The notes beneath the pieces are model-generated. The model did not search any database and was not told the origin of the DNA. It saw only the letters and a program-made list of their open reading frames with translations. The position numbers were made by a program, and so were the translations under genes. A stretch of DNA of 64,000 nucleotides from Acidobacteriota bacterium (GTDB lineage: Bacteria; Acidobacteriota; Terriglobia; Terriglobales; Acidobacteriaceae): positions 1-64,000 of the forward strand of contig JAJZVX010000010.1 in the NCBI GenBank assembly GCA_021846985.1, in the 5' to 3' direction. Shown in pieces: positions 62,302 through 64,000 of the stretch; within the stretch, counting starts at the first letter, position 1, and every line of letters starts with the position of its first letter.

Positions 62302-64000
62302 ATGAAAAGACATGTGATTCTTACTGCGATGTTCATCGCCTTGGCTGCGACTCAGCCGGCCTTGGCAAAGAGGGCGCGCTCCGCCCCGGCCACGCCAGAA
62401 GCCACCAAGCCCGCCAGCCACGCGATTCTGTTGAGCGACGCGGACTGGAAGCTGAAATCGTATCCCATGGGGGCGGGCGAAGAGCAAAAAGCCTACGCCC
62501 CCGGTATTGACGAAAGCGGCTACAAGACCGTCGCTGTCCCCGCGGAGATTCAACTCACGACCGGCCTGAAAGGGATGGATCTCTATCGGCAGTCGCGCGC
62601 AATCTCTCTGATCAACAAGAGCGAGTGGTGGTACCGCAAGAGCTTTATGACTCCGCGGCTCGACCCGGGAGACCGTGTGCGGCTGGTCTTCGAGCGGGCG
62701 GACTACTTCGCCTCGGTGTGGCTGAACGGCGAAAAGCTGGGCGACCACGAGGGCGCTTATACGACCTTCTCCTTCGACATCACCTCGAAGCTCAAGCGCG
62801 GCGGGGAAAACCTGCTGGCGGTCAAGGTCACCTGTCCCTGGCTGCCCAAGGGCCGCAATCTTGCCGAGTACAACAAGAGCAGCTTCACGCTGGTTTGGCC
62901 GGGGGGCACCGAGATTTTTCCCCATCCGCCCTACGCTCTCAGCTTTGGCTGGAACCAGATTCCCGCCCAGGGCAACGCCGTGCTGACCATCGGGCTGACC
63001 GGTAAAGTGAAGCTGGTGACCACGCCGGCGCGAAGCATCGAGGATCTTTTTGTCTACACCAAGTCGCTGAACAAGGACGGCAGCGCCACGCTCTCCATCT
63101 CCGGAACGGTACGCAATGACGGACCAGACGATGTGCGCGCCACCGTCGACGTTGAATTACGGCCGCACAACTTCGCAGGCACTGCGCAGCGGCTGCCCAG
63201 ACAGGAGTTGGCACTTCACCCCGGAGAAAACGAGTTTCATCTGGAAGCCACGGTCCGCAACCCGAAGCTCTGGTGGACCTGGGATCTGGGCACGCCGAAC
63301 CTCTACAAGCTGGTTGCCACGCTCGGCGCACCAGGGCAGACCGAAGAATCGCGCCAGACCGTTTTCGGCATCCGCACTATCGAGCGCCTCTCGGATATGA
63401 GCTACTGGCTCAATGGCAGGCACATCTTCCTCAAAGGCGCATGGTATGCCATGGCGAGTTACTACTCGTCGCAGGATACCCGCGCCACCTACCGCCCCGA
63501 TCTTCTTCTGCTGCGTGCCGCGAACGCCAACTACATTCTGGTTCAGCTGATCGAGAAAGACAGCTTCTACGATCTCTGCGACGAGATGGGGTTGATGGTC
63601 TTTACGCAAATGCCCTTCAACCAGCCGGGACCGTTCTACACGCTCGAACCCGGCAACCCGCGCCGCGAAATCTTCCTGAAAACCGCCATGGAGCAGGGTG
63701 CGGAGATGGTGCGCGAACATCGCAACCATCCCTCGATGGCGGTATGGGCGCCGCTGGCCGAGTCCACCTGGTCCAAATGGGCCAAGAAGGATTACGTGCC
63801 CTTCTACGAGGGCATGCGCAGGGTGGTGCAGAAGCTCGCGCCGGGCACCATCTATCAGCGCAGTTTTTGCGACGACGGCGAGGAGCATATCTGGACGGCC
63901 ACGGCTGGATTTTTCGGAACCGGAGATTACCGCTATCACTACGATTTCGCTCCCGCCTTCGTCTCCGAATACGGCAGCGACGCCATGTCGTCCTACGAAA
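62302..64000 (+). CDS. Exported GH2-type glycosidase (partial)
   Basis: At least 566 residues, running off the window end. A signal peptide (VILTAMFIALAATQPALAK) is followed by the GH2 sugar-binding jelly-roll (WWYRKSFMTPRL, SVWLNGEKLGDHEGAYTTFSFDIT, about residues 112-175), the immunoglobulin-like domain (KLWWTWDLGTPNLYKLVATL) and the TIM barrel (SYWLNGRHIFLKGAWYAM, about 370-390; REHRNHPSMAVWAPLAEST). Expected catalytic residues are Glu487 (acid/base, in LAEST rather than the usual NE) and Glu556 (nucleophile, VSEYG). Architecture suggests beta-mannosidase-like activity; substrate unproven. It is divergent from rhaB. Confidence 0.85.
   Translation, partial: MKRHVILTAMFIALAATQPALAKRARSAPATPEATKPASHAILLSDADWKLKSYPMGAGEEQKAYAPGIDESGYKTVAVPAEIQLTTGLKGMDLYRQSRAISLINKSEWWYRKSFMTPRLDPGDRVRLVFERADYFASVWLNGEKLGDHEGAYTTFSFDITSKLKRGGENLLAVKVTCPWLPKGRNLAEYNKSSFTLVWPGGTEIFPHPPYALSFGWNQIPAQGNAVLTIGLTGKVKLVTTPARSIEDLFVYTKSLNKDGSATLSISGTVRNDGPDDVRATVDVELRPHNFAGTAQRLPRQELALHPGENEFHLEATVRNPKLWWTWDLGTPNLYKLVATLGAPGQTEESRQTVFGIRTIERLSDMSYWLNGRHIFLKGAWYAMASYYSSQDTRATYRPDLLLLRAANANYILVQLIEKDSFYDLCDEMGLMVFTQMPFNQPGPFYTLEPGNPRREIFLKTAMEQGAEMVREHRNHPSMAVWAPLAESTWSKWAKKDYVPFYEGMRRVVQKLAPGTIYQRSFCDDGEEHIWTATAGFFGTGDYRYHYDFAPAFVSEYGSDAMSSYE

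Overview
The window looks like chromosomal DNA of an acidobacterium (Acidobacteriota, class Terriglobia or a close relative). This is inferred from the high GC content, an alternative complex III plus caa3 oxidase locus, menaquinone synthesis by the futalosine route (mqnC), an LptD-type outer membrane, a very large secreted beta-propeller/choice-of-anchor D protein, and many Tat-exported or lipoprotein glycan and envelope enzymes. The species cannot be fixed from the sequence alone.

Layout. 1-2.3 kb: translation and transcription housekeeping (end of tuf, rpmG, tRNA-Trp, secE, nusG, rplK). The usual rplA does not follow rplK; a perfect 13-bp stem-loop and a URO-D-family gene do. 3.4-5.5 kb: an ammonium transporter coupled to a 60-residue membrane protein, and a small four-helix membrane protein. 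5.8-19.4 kb: a long co-directional respiratory cluster: alternative complex III (actABCDEF plus one extra membrane protein), a SCO copper chaperone and the four subunits of an A2-type caa3 oxidase with a cytochrome c fused to subunit II. Electrons would pass from menaquinol (mqnC lies at 57.4 kb) through the act complex to the oxidase. 19.5-26.3 kb: a class II photolyase and a ~1,730-residue secreted protein. 26.4-29.7 kb: gatC-gatA, an exported protein of unknown function and an FmdE-family protein with a zinc finger.

29.7-37.3 kb: an envelope energy and export block. yajC-secD-secF sits behind a good sigma-70-like promoter with a ~330-nt leader; tonB-exbB-exbD-exbD and a TPR lipoprotein follow. 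The lipoprotein gene ends in an intrinsic terminator, and immediately behind it is an ORF-less group II intron (about 475 nt). 37.8-42.7 kb, minus strand: lptD, a DsbA-like lipoprotein and a SurA-like peptidyl-prolyl isomerase, a plausible outer-membrane barrel folding set.

43-56 kb: an RDD membrane protein, thioredoxin 2, two Tat-exported six-hairpin glycosidase-type enzymes (one GH94-like), PEP carboxykinase, an old-yellow-enzyme homologue and class I fumarase. Then comes about 0.8 kb of repeat-rich non-coding DNA and an outer-membrane-barrel-like protein. 56.2-64 kb: a membrane-anchored cytochrome c, two small ORFs, mqnC, a MogA-type protein, a diacylglycerol kinase-like protein, rhamnulokinase, and a divergently transcribed exported GH2-type glycosidase that runs off the end. 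I saw no CRISPR array, prophage or intact insertion sequence.
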